Source: a virus. Taken from it: a stretch of DNA of 37,934 nt. Made by a program: the position numbers and the translations under genes. The stretch is from IMG/VR virus record IMGVR_UViG_3300014913_000033, positions 1 through 37,934 of that record, one strand, 5' to 3'. The notes under the pieces are model-generated. The model was not told the DNA's origin. It ran no database searches and saw nothing but the letters and a program-made list of their open reading frames with translations. Positions within the stretch are counted from its first letter, which is position 1, and every line of letters starts with the position of its first letter. Below, piece after piece: positions 30,683-37,934 of the stretch.

Positions 30683-33600
30683 TTAGTATATGAACCAATC
30701 TGTACCATCAGAGTACAAATTGATAGAGTCATAATCGCTTGTTAATGTAACCCCTGCAACATTGCCATCTATTTTATCGCCTGTATCTTGACAGTCGATT
30801 GTGATAGTGTTAGTTCCTGCATTTCCACCACCGTCTTTTATAGTCAATACCCTGCCAGATTTATTCAATGCCGTTGGAATAGTGATTGCACAAGTTCCAG
30901 TTACTGAATAGGTGACATTTAGAATATTATCGGTTTTTAATATGCTGTATGTGCTTGTATTTACGGTTGTCAATTCTATCACCATTGAGCGAATATCGAT
31001 AGAATCTGCAAGAATACCACCACCAACCGCTAGGGAATAAGTCGGCGTTGTTGCATCGTTTGTGTTTATGCAGAAAAAGCCTTTGTTAACTGAATCAAAG
31101 AATTGTGCTTGGTAGTTGGTTGCAATGTCTACGTTGTTTCCGTGTACAAAACCAGCCAAACCCGAAGTGGAATTGTTGAAACCACCTGCAATAACTGCAT
31201 ATTGTCCTGATGTTGTGTTGCCAGAACCGCCTAGAATTGCACCGTATTTTTCACTTGAAGCATTCCCAGAGCCACCACCGATAAAGGAATAGTCTGAATC
31301 GGCATTAATGTCATTATCCATCCCACCGCATACAGTAGCGTAATCGGTTTCGTTTCCTGATGCACTGTGTATAGAATTGTTTCTCCCCCCACCAATAAAA
31401 CCATAGTCTGTGCGGTTAGAAATGGTGTTGGCATATCCTCCAGCAATAGTACACCAAGAGCCGATCGCTCCAATGTCATTACTAGACCCACCGCCTATAA
31501 AGCAACTGCCCGATGAGATTTGATTTCCGCTACCGCCACCTATTACAGAAAAAGAGGAATAATCATCCAAATTATTATTTTGTCCACCGCCAATAAATCC
31601 ATAATATGCCGCAGCATCTTCTATCCAATTGGCACGACCTCCTGCAATTGTAGAATAGTCATCCTGAACTCTGTTGTAATGACCACCACCAATAGTAGCA
31701 TAGTCACCGCTCGCCAATGCTTGAAACCCCATCGCAATAGAATTGTCACCAGTCGCACTCGGAGCAGTCGCAAAAGTACCGTTTTCTGCATAGCTCAATA
31801 ATGTTGCACCACCACTTGCAATCGAATCTATATCAATATAGCCGATAGTTCCATCTGCTTTTAATGTCAATACGGTGTCGGTCTGTTGGATAGGCAAGCC
31901 CTCAAGTGCTAAGTTACCTGTGAAAACATTATATTCGTAAGATGACATGAAGGTTGAATCGGCTGTTAAAGTGTCTTGTGTGCCGATTAGCATTGAGTAA
32001 GTTGCGAAGGTGTCGATATAGGTGTAATAGCCGATGCTTGTTGAGTAAGCGGCTAATGCCTTTGATAAATAACCGAAAGCTGTTGAGTAATCCCCTTTAG
32101 CATCGCACTCGAAGCCAAATGCTGTTGATGCTGTACCGCTTGCAGTCGTATTAATTCCCCATGCAGTAGCACACTCGTTATTTGCCGTCGTACCGAAGCC
32201 AAATGCTGTAGATGCCGTACCGCTTGATGTAGATGATAAAGCACCCCAAGCAGTAGAAAAGTTGCCGCTTGCAGTCGTATTATCACCCCAAGCAGTTGAA
32301 TAATTTCCACTTACAGTCACACCACTTCCAAGAGCCGTCCCATAATTACTATGCCCAATTGTCGAACCACTAAACCAAATAGCTCTATCCGATATGAAAA
32401 CACTACCAGAACCGATTTTCACGATTATGCTTGAATCATTTGTGGCAATATTGAAAGTGTCCGAGACTTGATATAATTTTGTCGTGTCTGTTTGAGAGCC
32501 GTCAACAAACTTGATTTCATTAGCCCCAAAACTCGTATTCATGTTGATTTTCAAAATATCGTTATCATCGTCTGCGAATACTACTGAATCGTTATAAGCC
32601 TTTATTGTGAAGGTATCCACAGAATCACTTGAAACAACGCTGAAAAAAGTCTCAATCCATTCCATTTCGCCTGTGATTGAATCACCATAAAAAGCCGCAC
32701 TTAAATCCAAGGTGTCAAGTTCACAGACTGAAATACAGTGAATTATATCACCAGTAGCTCTATACTCATAAGGTAAACCATCGGAATTATATGGAGCGTA
32801 TCCTTGTGGAAATTTGAAACATATCGAATCTGCACAGTCACTAGAACCGCCACAATCGGGAATAATAAGTGAGTCTTGCCACTCCCAACAAGTAGTATTG
32901 ATAATCGTGTCAGGATAGTGCAAGGCGAAAATGACTTGAGAACCCAAGTAATATTGATTCTTAGAGTAAACGCCTGTCTCAACTTTCAAGGGTTCAAAGT
33001 AATTAATTGTGGGTTGAATAGAATAAACATAAGTATTATATTCGTTTAAGGTGTCCAAATTAAAGCTCTCTCCGTTAATCCTAACATAAGGGACAATATC
33101 GTCACTAGGTGCTAAAATATACCAATCTGGTTGAGCTTCGTTTATATCTCTAATCTCGTCTTCACTATACATATCTGAAAAATTGACAGTCTTGTGGAAT
33201 CGATAAGCTCGCCTATTCAAACCGTGTGACACAGTCATTATATCGCCTGCGTTTGTACTCCCAAAACTCGAATGTACTGGAATTGTATCGCCAATAAAGC
33301 AACCGAAATTATTAGTTGTGTCATATTCAAAATATAAGGCGTTCACAATATTAATCGTGCTGTCTAAATCACCATCAATTAAGGGAAAAACTTCATCTCC
33401 AACATTAAATAAGTCTGTAATGGTATCAAGATAAGAAGTCATATAAGTATCGTGTCCAAAAAGCCTTGCACTTACCGCTCTGTCGCTAGTGCCAATATCC
33501 ATTGAATTAGCAACCGTATGTCTTGCATATTGAAAACGTAAAGGATTGCCGGGACTTCCTCGCACATCTCGTCTTGTAGCAGTCGCCCAAATGTCACCAC

Positions 33601-34546
33601 TTGTGTTCCAAGTGGCCCAACTAGTAGAAAGACACATAAAAGCATCAAGGGAATCGACTGTGATTGTAGTATCTGCACCAGTTGAGCAATCACAACTTTT
33701 AACCCACAAGCCACCACCTGAATTATAGGTGTCACCGCCGAAAATCCATGTTCTCAAATCATTGATATTAATCGTATCACCAACGGCAAAGAATGAGTCC
33801 AAGCTATCTGAGTACCAATAAGTAACTCTTTCATCTGTATAATAATTTGTAGTGTAATTATTGATCGTTACCGTATTATCAACATAATCACCAGTAATTT
33901 GGATTATACCAGCATTAACGACATGACAAGAATCTCTCGAATCTCGATAAGTCATATTCCAAATGTCAAAATTGAGCGTATCCGTTCCAGTAATCTCCCA
34001 CCACATCACTTTTAAGACTGAATCGCAAAAGACACAATAGAAAGTATCATTTGCCACCGTATCAATGGAAGTAATTAAACTCTCACAAAAAGCATCTTTG
34101 AAAGTCGTGAAGTACGTTCTGTCATTGCCACCAAAGACAAAGACTGAATCTATACTTACAATGACTAAAGTGTCACTTCCAAAATATAAAGTATCAACTG
34201 AATTATCAAGAATAACTGGAATATAAACAATATTGGAGTCAATGATAATCGTATCACTGCCGATTATAACCGTGTCACCGATCCAAGTTTCAATGATTCC
34301 CCAACCAGTTGAAAGCACAGTGTCAGGACAACAATCCTCTCTCATTTCATCTGGAAAAGTTGTCCCTTCTTTGTGCAAAAGATAGACATCGCTACAAACA
34401 GAATTTGCGTCATAATCGGCTGTGTTGCCACCTTTCCACGTTTGACTAAGTGCTAGTTCTGCAAAAAAGAACGTGAAGACTATCAAAAGCAATAAAGTCA
34501 ATATCGCCAAATAGTCATAAAAATACTCTTTGAATTTATTAAACAT
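30683..34546 (-). CDS. Giant exported fibre/adhesin with YadA-like beta-roll repeats
   Basis: A 1,287-residue protein. AAGGAG fits the ATG at 34546 (MFNKFKEY), not the in-frame starts further upstream. An N-terminal signal or anchor follows (LAILTLLLLIVFTFFFAELA, then LSQ). About residues 45-720 are a beta-rich Asp/Thr/Ser body with scattered Cys pairs. About 730-850 hold YadA-head-like repeats (GNYSTAWGDNTTASGNFSTA). About 940-1140 hold a second repeat of the type YSFIGGGSGN or YGFIGGGRNN. The C-terminus (SGRVLTIKDGGGNAGTNTIT, NLYSDGTDWFIY) is the common tip of phage fibres and beta-solenoid proteins. It may be a receptor-binding fibre or a phage-made cell-surface adhesin; the export signal favours surface display. 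Confidence 0.72.
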   Translation of the reverse strand: MFNKFKEYFYDYLAILTLLLLIVFTFFFAELALSQTWKGGNTADYDANSVCSDVYLLHKEGTTFPDEMREDCCPDTVLSTGWGIIETWIGDTVIIGSDTIIIDSNIVYIPVILDNSVDTLYFGSDTLVIVSIDSVFVFGGNDRTYFTTFKDAFCESLITSIDTVANDTFYCVFCDSVLKVMWWEITGTDTLNFDIWNMTYRDSRDSCHVVNAGIIQITGDYVDNTVTINNYTTNYYTDERVTYWYSDSLDSFFAVGDTININDLRTWIFGGDTYNSGGGLWVKSCDCSTGADTTITVDSLDAFMCLSTSWATWNTSGDIWATATRRDVRGSPGNPLRFQYARHTVANSMDIGTSDRAVSARLFGHDTYMTSYLDTITDLFNVGDEVFPLIDGDLDSTINIVNALYFEYDTTNNFGCFIGDTIPVHSSFGSTNAGDIMTVSHGLNRRAYRFHKTVNFSDMYSEDEIRDINEAQPDWYILAPSDDIVPYVRINGESFNLDTLNEYNTYVYSIQPTINYFEPLKVETGVYSKNQYYLGSQVIFALHYPDTIINTTCWEWQDSLIIPDCGGSSDCADSICFKFPQGYAPYNSDGLPYEYRATGDIIHCISVCELDTLDLSAAFYGDSITGEMEWIETFFSVVSSDSVDTFTIKAYNDSVVFADDDNDILKINMNTSFGANEIKFVDGSQTDTTKLYQVSDTFNIATNDSSIIVKIGSGSVFISDRAIWFSGSTIGHSNYGTALGSGVTVSGNYSTAWGDNTTASGNFSTAWGALSSTSSGTASTAFGFGTTANNECATAWGINTTASGTASTAFGFECDAKGDYSTAFGYLSKALAAYSTSIGYYTYIDTFATYSMLIGTQDTLTADSTFMSSYEYNVFTGNLALEGLPIQQTDTVLTLKADGTIGYIDIDSIASGGATLLSYAENGTFATAPSATGDNSIAMGFQALASGDYATIGGGHYNRVQDDYSTIAGGRANWIEDAAAYYGFIGGGQNNNLDDYSSFSVIGGGSGNQISSGSCFIGGGSSNDIGAIGSWCTIAGGYANTISNRTDYGFIGGGRNNSIHSASGNETDYATVCGGMDNDINADSDYSFIGGGSGNASSEKYGAILGGSGNTTSGQYAVIAGGFNNSTSGLAGFVHGNNVDIATNYQAQFFDSVNKGFFCINTNDATTPTYSLAVGGGILADSIDIRSMVIELTTVNTSTYSILKTDNILNVTYSVTGTCAITIPTALNKSGRVLTIKDGGGNAGTNTITIDCQDTGDKIDGNVAGVTLTSDYDSINLYSDGTDWFIY
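31130..31740 (-). repeat. Coding repeats of the IGGGxxN type in the fibre gene
   Basis: About a dozen divergent units of roughly 14-17 codons built round GGG-x-x-N (for example FIGGGQNNN, VIGGGSGNQ, TIAGGYANT, FIGGGRNNS). They form part of a beta-roll. The same gene has a second, YadA-type repeat block at about 31990-32360. The units differ enough that they are an old expansion, not a recent one. Confidence 0.8.
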
Positions 34547-34745
34547 TTTTCTCCTTAATTTCATCGAACCCATTTGGGTATTTTGCCTTGAGTTGCTTGG
34601 TGACTGCCTTTGCCGTCATTTCAAGGTGTTTCTGCATGACGATTTTACTTACTCTATCTAAGACTAACCCGAAATATTCCTTGAGCTCCGCCTTGAGTTT
34701 GAGTTCATCGTCTGTCAATCTGTTTTTCAAGTTCTTGTGAACCAT
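34539..34745 (-). CDS. Small hypothetical protein between fibre genes
   Basis: A 68-residue, Lys/Glu-rich, all-helical protein (LTDDELKLKAELKEYFGLVL, then DRVSKIVMQKHLEMTAKAVT). GGAGG precedes its ATG by about 8 nt. It overlaps the 450-aa fibre gene at its start (19 nt) and the giant fibre at its end (8 nt), so the three are translated together. A fibre-assembly chaperone is plausible from size and position. No motif recognised. Confidence 0.6.
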   Translation of the reverse strand: MVHKNLKNRLTDDELKLKAELKEYFGLVLDRVSKIVMQKHLEMTAKAVTKQLKAKYPNGFDEIKEKNV

Positions 34746-36079
34746 ATCTTAGTCCTCCAATGTGAAATGCCTTTGGGGTCTGTTGTCCAGAGTTGCAATT
34801 CATCACCAGCCGTTATTGGCAAGGATAGCCCTGAGATATTGCCTTGCTTGTTAGAACTTGCCACCGTAAAACTTCCAGACGTACCAGTTGTAGTTGATTT
34901 ATATTTCATCGTACAATCACCACTTAAAGCCGATTGACTATAAAATTCTATCCCTGTAATTGTTACATTGTGTATCTGGAAGATTTGCCTGATGTAATTC
35001 GTCAATGGCGAACCGCCTGACTCCGTTGCAGTTGGGAAGTTCTCACTATCGCCTATATCAATTGAATCCAAAGCATAGACACTTGAAGAACCGCCCCCAC
35101 TTGTGCAAACCGACAAGCCATTGAGTACACCACTAAACTCTTGAGTATAAGTTGGAATCTCAACTTCAATGCTCTGCACAGTTGACCAAGTGAAAGAAGA
35201 ATCTGCTCGACCCTTCGCACCGATAGCATAATAAAGCACAAGATTTGTATTAATTGAGCTTGTTAAATCGAATCTTCGCGAATAATAAGGGATTTCTGAA
35301 AGTGGTGTCAATTGGCGTGTTTCATGTGCTAAATCGGAATAAGTCGCCGGTAAACTTTCGCCTGTGTGTTTCCATAAATGCCTTGTCTTGTACTCAATAC
35401 CGTTCACATCTTGAGCCGTCCACAGTACATCGACTCCCATATCGCCTAGAAAGTCATGTATTCCTGAAGGTGTGACTGCATTGCCTGTCTCAAGAGCCGT
35501 TATCCTGACTTCGTGATCATCTAAAGCACTCTCGACATCGGTAAAAACTCCGACTGTGCAGGTTATTCCACTTGCTGAATGTGCGTCCGTTGTGTTGTCG
35601 AGATGGGTTTTTAGACTGTCGTCAGAAGCTCTTGACCAAGTAGCACCAGCAATCTCATCAAGGGCAAGCTTTAGGTCTGTGTTAAGCCTTGCTTGATCGG
35701 TTGCAGGTATTGCGATTGCGTTTGTCTCGTGTCTCATGTCTGTATCGTCGTCGTTGATATGATTATCGAAGTCTAATGTTGAATGATGAATATTCTCTTT
35801 GTGACCTATTGTCGTATAGACAGGCGAACCGCCCGAATCGTCTTTGAGTTGAAGTCTATATTTTCCCTTTGGTATCCATTGAAAAAAATAGCTATTAGGA
35901 TTGCCGACAGGGTTATCCTCCGTCAGTTCCCACCATTCATTGACATCTATCACAGCAGGGGTAGATGGATCGGCGTAAGCACTGCCGATATATCGACAAG
36001 CGAATATTCCAGCCCTTGCCGTGCCAGCCCCTGTGAGCTTTGCCCCTATGTACTCTAATACGTTTAATTTTCTCGCCAT
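34727..36079 (-). CDS. Tail fibre / baseplate appendage protein (putative)
   Basis: A 450-residue protein with AAGGAG before its ATG. The N-terminal 110 residues (LNVLEYIGAKLTGAGTARAG, WELTEDNPVGNPNSYFFQWI) look like a virion-attachment domain. A middle segment with HINDDDTDMRHET, LDNTTDAHSASG and VESALDDHEVRITALE is typical of phage fibres with helical linkers and conserved His/Asp turns. The C-terminal half is beta-rich (GVLNGLSVCTSGGGSSSVYA, TGTSGSFTVASSNKQGN) and may bind receptor. No signal peptide, unlike the giant protein downstream, so this one is the better candidate for a true virion receptor-binding protein. Confidence 0.65.
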   Translation of the reverse strand: MARKLNVLEYIGAKLTGAGTARAGIFACRYIGSAYADPSTPAVIDVNEWWELTEDNPVGNPNSYFFQWIPKGKYRLQLKDDSGGSPVYTTIGHKENIHHSTLDFDNHINDDDTDMRHETNAIAIPATDQARLNTDLKLALDEIAGATWSRASDDSLKTHLDNTTDAHSASGITCTVGVFTDVESALDDHEVRITALETGNAVTPSGIHDFLGDMGVDVLWTAQDVNGIEYKTRHLWKHTGESLPATYSDLAHETRQLTPLSEIPYYSRRFDLTSSINTNLVLYYAIGAKGRADSSFTWSTVQSIEVEIPTYTQEFSGVLNGLSVCTSGGGSSSVYALDSIDIGDSENFPTATESGGSPLTNYIRQIFQIHNVTITGIEFYSQSALSGDCTMKYKSTTTGTSGSFTVASSNKQGNISGLSLPITAGDELQLWTTDPKGISHWRTKIWFTRT

Positions 36080-36091
36080 ATCACTCCTTAA

Positions 36092-36682
36092 TTATGTAAA
36101 TACTTCAATGTCTGGACTTGCCCACGACTCGCACAGTGTACCGAACTCCATTACATCGGTTATAATTGGCTCGACCATTGGTAAGCGTTTTGTCTCGAAT
36201 AGCTGTACAGTCTCTAATATCAAATTGTGTGGTTTATAGCCGATATAACGACCCCCGAAATGTTCTGTGTTCACTGGGGGTTTTGAGATTTTGACGACTT
36301 CCAGAGTAGGTCTTGTCTCATCGCCAGCAGGGGTGAAGTAAAATTTCCTTGGAGCCGTTGCCCCTGTTGGATCAAAAGAGAAGTTGACCTTTTCCATCAT
36401 GCTTTCCAAGTCCATAAGCATTTGGAAAGTTTCTCGACCCATAAAGTCAAATTTTATTTCCCACTGTGCCTTATAAGAAACTACCTTGCGAAGTTTCTTG
36501 CCTGTTAAAGACTCAAAGTCATAATCCTTCTCGACATCTAGCCATTTGGGACCTTCGATCAGAATAAATTTGTCGTTGAAATAGAAAACACCGCCGTCAG
36601 AAACTCTTATTTGACCGTCCTGGACAGTGCCACCGCTAGTGTGGGAAGTGGTGACAATATTGCCAAAAAAGCTATTATCCAT
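36092..36682 (-). CDS. Tail-tip or baseplate protein (putative)
   Basis: A 196-residue beta-rich protein, first gene of the minus-strand late operon, with AGGAGGG before its ATG. Segments such as GGVFYFNDKFILIEGPKWLD, RKVVSYKAQWEIKFDFMG, NFSFDPTGATAPRKFYFTP and the C-terminal KPHNLILETVQLFETKRLP recall small tail-tip proteins that bridge hub and fibres. I know no signature that would name it. Being transcribed ahead of the fibre genes fits a role as their attachment point. Confidence 0.55.
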   Translation of the reverse strand: MDNSFFGNIVTTSHTSGGTVQDGQIRVSDGGVFYFNDKFILIEGPKWLDVEKDYDFESLTGKKLRKVVSYKAQWEIKFDFMGRETFQMLMDLESMMEKVNFSFDPTGATAPRKFYFTPAGDETRPTLEVVKISKPPVNTEHFGGRYIGYKPHNLILETVQLFETKRLPMVEPIITDVMEFGTLCESWASPDIEVFT

Positions 36683-36707
36683 AGAAATACCCTCCTATTT
36701 ATATTAT

Positions 36708-36735
36708 AGTATAGAGATTTTCAAGAAAAATGCAA
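36708..36735 (-). promoter_or_regulatory. Promoter of the minus-strand late operon (putative)
   Basis: On the minus strand: -35 TTGCAT (36730-36735), 16 bp, -10 TATACT (36708-36713), with an overlapping TATAAT (36703-36708) as an alternative -10. It begins 2 bp after the T run of the upstream terminator and about 26 bp before the first gene's start codon. Confidence 0.55.
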
Positions 36736-36736
36736 C

Positions 36737-36774
36737 AAAAAACCCCTTGACCAGTGTAAAACATAGTCAAGGGG
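36737..36774 (-). terminator. Intrinsic terminator of the right-end operon
   Basis: On the minus strand CCCCTTGAC and GTCAAGGGG (positions 36766-36774 and 36743-36751) form a 9-bp perfect stem with a 14-nt loop, followed by six T (36742-36737). It closes the small-gene unit and insulates the late promoter just behind it. Confidence 0.82.
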
Positions 36775-36806
36775 TAAGTAGGGGTTACTTTTAATTTTTT
36801 CCTTGT

Positions 36807-36830
36807 TCACAAATCTATCTCAACTTTCAT
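36807..36830 (-). CDS. Seven-codon minigene (MKVEIDL), copy 1
   Basis: Minus-strand ATG, six further codons and TGA, with GAAAGGAA at a good distance before it. It has the same form as the copy at 37081-37104: over 40 bp the two blocks differ at only 4 positions, and the peptides differ only by conservative changes. Directly followed by the terminator. It could be a translated minigene, a leader, or a duplicated fragment. Confidence 0.4.
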   Translation of the reverse strand: MKVEIDL

Positions 36831-36862
36831 AGGCAATTCCTTTCTTTGAGTTTTTTTTGCCT

Positions 36863-37045
36863 CTATCGAATCCAAAAATGTACACAACTTAATGCAGCAA
36901 GAATTAGCATCTGTACTGCAAATATTTTCAATGCGAGTTTTTCGTCCAAATCCCTCAGCTTGTCAATCCTATTCCTAATTTTGGCAGCATTTGCAACCAT
37001 TAGAAAAATGATTGCCAAAATGCAAAATCCCAGTAACAATTCCAT
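36863..37045 (-). CDS. Small two-span membrane protein
   Basis: A 60-residue protein with two predicted membrane helices (MELLLGFCILAIIFLMVANA and LALKIFAVQMLILAALSCVH) joined by a short basic/acidic loop (KIRNRIDKLRDLDEK). GGGAG lies about 10 nt before the ATG. Size and topology resemble class II holins, but it belongs to the separate right-end operon, not to the endolysin cluster, so superinfection exclusion or another membrane function is just as likely. Confidence 0.6.
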   Translation of the reverse strand: MELLLGFCILAIIFLMVANAAKIRNRIDKLRDLDEKLALKIFAVQMLILAALSCVHFWIR

Positions 37046-37080
37046 ATAATACTACTCCCTTTTCTAGTTGTTTTTTCTTC

Positions 37081-37104
37081 TCACAAATCAATATCAATTT
37101 TCAT
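37081..37104 (-). CDS. Seven-codon minigene (MKIDIDL), copy 2
   Basis: ATG, six codons and TGA on the minus strand, with a strong GAAAGGAG (37111-37118) before it. It stands about 35 bp upstream of the two-span membrane protein gene. Paired with the copy at 36807-36830. Confidence 0.42.
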   Translation of the reverse strand: MKIDIDL

Positions 37105-37132
37105 AGGCAACTCCTTTCTTATTGTTGTTTTT

Positions 37133-37402
37133 CTATTCTTCCATCAATTCAACACCGATTTTCTCGGCAATCTTTTCTAGTTCTTCTAGCGAGATAGGTT
37201 CGTTGTGTTCCATATAGCCACAATTGGCGAAATCGCCATCCTCGTCAGCGACTTGCCATGTATCGTTTTCAGGAAAAATGCGGATCAAATCACTTTTTTC
37301 AACACCTTCATAGGCATCTTGGAAATCAAAACCACTTCCTTCATAATTTTCTAGCTCTTCGATCGTTGCTTCTAGGACGATGTTTTTTTCTGAGAATGTC
37401 AT
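37133..37402 (-). CDS. Small, extremely acidic hypothetical protein
   Basis: An 89-residue protein with 26 Asp/Glu against 5 Lys/Arg by my count, net charge near -21. AAGGAG is 6 nt before the ATG. The sequence (IVLEATIEELENYEGSGFDF, EKSDLIRIFPENDTWQVADE, LEELEKIAEKIGVELMEE) suggests a small alpha/beta domain with a helical acidic end. Such charge is seen in phage DNA-mimic inhibitors, for instance anti-restriction proteins, but also in unrelated proteins. It has no recognised motif. It lies in the right-end operon with two other small genes. Confidence 0.6.
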   Translation of the reverse strand: MTFSEKNIVLEATIEELENYEGSGFDFQDAYEGVEKSDLIRIFPENDTWQVADEDGDFANCGYMEHNEPISLEELEKIAEKIGVELMEE

Positions 37403-37434
37403 AGTGTCTCCTTACTTTTGTTTTTGTCTTTGTT

Positions 37435-37725
37435 TTATTTTGTGATTTTTTCGACTTCATCTGCAATGATTCCACAAATAGCGTTCAAGGAGTCGCACCA
37501 CCCTGGGCGAGTTGCAACCCAAGATAGTCCGCTTTTTTTGTGGTCGCCAATGTTGCGAGCAGTTCTATAGTAGTCATTTTCGTCATCGGTGATGTAGCCA
37601 GCTTGTTCGTATTTGTATTGCACATAGATTCTATACTTTCCATCTTTTTGCCAGACCTTCAGTGTTCCGCTAATTTTTGCTTCGACCGCTTCGATTATTT
37701 CTTGTGTGATTAGAGTGCGTTTCAT
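37435..37725 (-). CDS. Hypothetical protein, first gene of the right-end operon
   Basis: A 96-residue protein. The frame is open to 37770, but the ATG at 37725 has GGAG 6 nt before it and gives MKRTLITQEIIEAVEAKI; the upstream Lys-rich stretch is probably untranslated leader. It contains KVWQKDGKYRIYVQYKYEQA, a strand pair rich in Tyr, then DHKKSGLSWVATRPGWCDSL and a short final helix (LNAICGIIADEVEKITK). The Tyr/Trp-rich beta part may bind nucleic acid or another protein. No family recognised. Confidence 0.6.
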   Translation of the reverse strand: MKRTLITQEIIEAVEAKISGTLKVWQKDGKYRIYVQYKYEQAGYITDDENDYYRTARNIGDHKKSGLSWVATRPGWCDSLNAICGIIADEVEKITK

Positions 37726-37902
37726 TTTGTTCTCCATTTTTTTTGTTTTTTTTTGTTTTCTACTTTTCACAAATCTTTCTCATTTTTTCATATTCTCCAG
37801 TTCTTTAGTTTTTTGTTTTGTTGAAATTTTGGGTGTTCACCAATTTTCTTTTTTTTCAATTCCAACTATTTAGTTTTCAATTTCTTTCGTCTCTCAAGTA
37901 TT

Positions 37903-37930
37903 AATATATATCTCATTTCGAGAATGTCAA
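37903..37930 (-). promoter_or_regulatory. Sigma70-type promoter of the right-end operon
   Basis: Minus strand: perfect -35 TTGACA (37925-37930), 16-bp spacer and -10 TATATT (37903-37908); TATTAA with 18 bp is an alternative. The start site would be near 37896, leaving an A+T-rich, T-tract-flanked leader of about 170 nt before the first gene at 37725. That leader (37726-37896) holds no gene I can support. Confidence 0.65.
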
Positions 37931-37934
37931 GAAA

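Noticed and set aside
31130-32360. Regularly spaced similar DNA segments that could suggest a CRISPR array
   Set aside because: The spacing is not constant, the units are divergent and they keep one open frame as protein repeats (GGG-x-x-N and YadA-type); no near-identical 20-40 bp repeats.
34546-34573. Earlier start of the giant fibre (MGSMKLRRK)
   Set aside because: It overlaps the preceding gene further and lacks a ribosome binding site, whereas AAGGAG stands just before the ATG at 34546.
1-37934. The window as a complete circularly permuted genome
   Set aside because: Joining the right end to the left end leaves the first gene without an ATG or GTG start before an in-frame TAG at 37871-37873 and would put a promoter inside it; more likely the window is a fragment.

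Overview
The window is a contiguous piece of the genome of a long-tailed, non-contractile (siphovirus-like) bacteriophage. The evidence is one uninterrupted order of replication, packaging, head, tail, lysis and fibre genes: primase-helicase, small and large terminase, portal, MuF-like minor head protein, scaffold, DUF5309/SU10-like capsid, head-tail connectors, tail tube, frameshifted tail chaperone, tape measure and tail hub. No sheath gene, integrase, tRNA, rRNA or CRISPR array was seen. The DNA is A+T-rich, genes overlap by ATGA, GTGA or TAATG junctions, and most starts have an AGGAG-type ribosome binding site. The host is a bacterium that I cannot name. Exported proteins without a cell-wall anchor, YadA-type beta-roll repeats and runs rich in DS, DT and DTL suggest a diderm lineage, but this is inference. 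The first gene runs off the left edge, so the window is probably a fragment.

Layout. (1) 1-6277, plus strand: early DNA-metabolism cassette with a SNF2-like helicase, a cytosine-C5 methyltransferase, a coiled-coil protein, a VRR-NUC nuclease, a double Myb-like protein, a Cys-rich protein and a Dam-type adenine methyltransferase, plus two very small genes. (2) 6324-8906: primase-polymerase/SF3 helicase, followed by about 480 bp without genes that carries seven GTGAAAAA motifs (8937-9226), a candidate replication origin. (3) 9386-11103: seven small early genes ending in an intrinsic terminator. (4) 11204-18677: packaging and head genes. (5) 18677-28414: decoration, connector, tail tube, -1 frameshift chaperone pair, tape measure and hub. 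(6) 28415-28933: a sigma70-type promoter, a roughly 65-nt terminated RNA with an alternative pairing, a ribbon-helix-helix regulator and a bidirectional terminator. (7) 28962-36682, minus strand: a converging late operon holding, in transcription order, a tail protein, a 450-aa fibre/baseplate protein, a 1,287-aa exported beta-roll protein, a frame-split appendage gene, a secreted protein, an M15 endolysin and two holin-like membrane proteins. (8) 36737-37934, minus strand: a separate promoter-to-terminator unit with three small genes and two near-identical SD-led seven-codon minigenes.

Working together: early genes copy and methylate the phage DNA. The plus-strand late operon packages it and builds head and tail. 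The minus-strand late operon supplies host contact and lysis. The two late operons meet at one strong hairpin at 28899-28933. The features most worth following are the small-RNA/attenuator element, the origin-like region, the minigenes, the frameshift site, two genes that look split by a stop or a frame change, and the phage proteins with Sec signal peptides.
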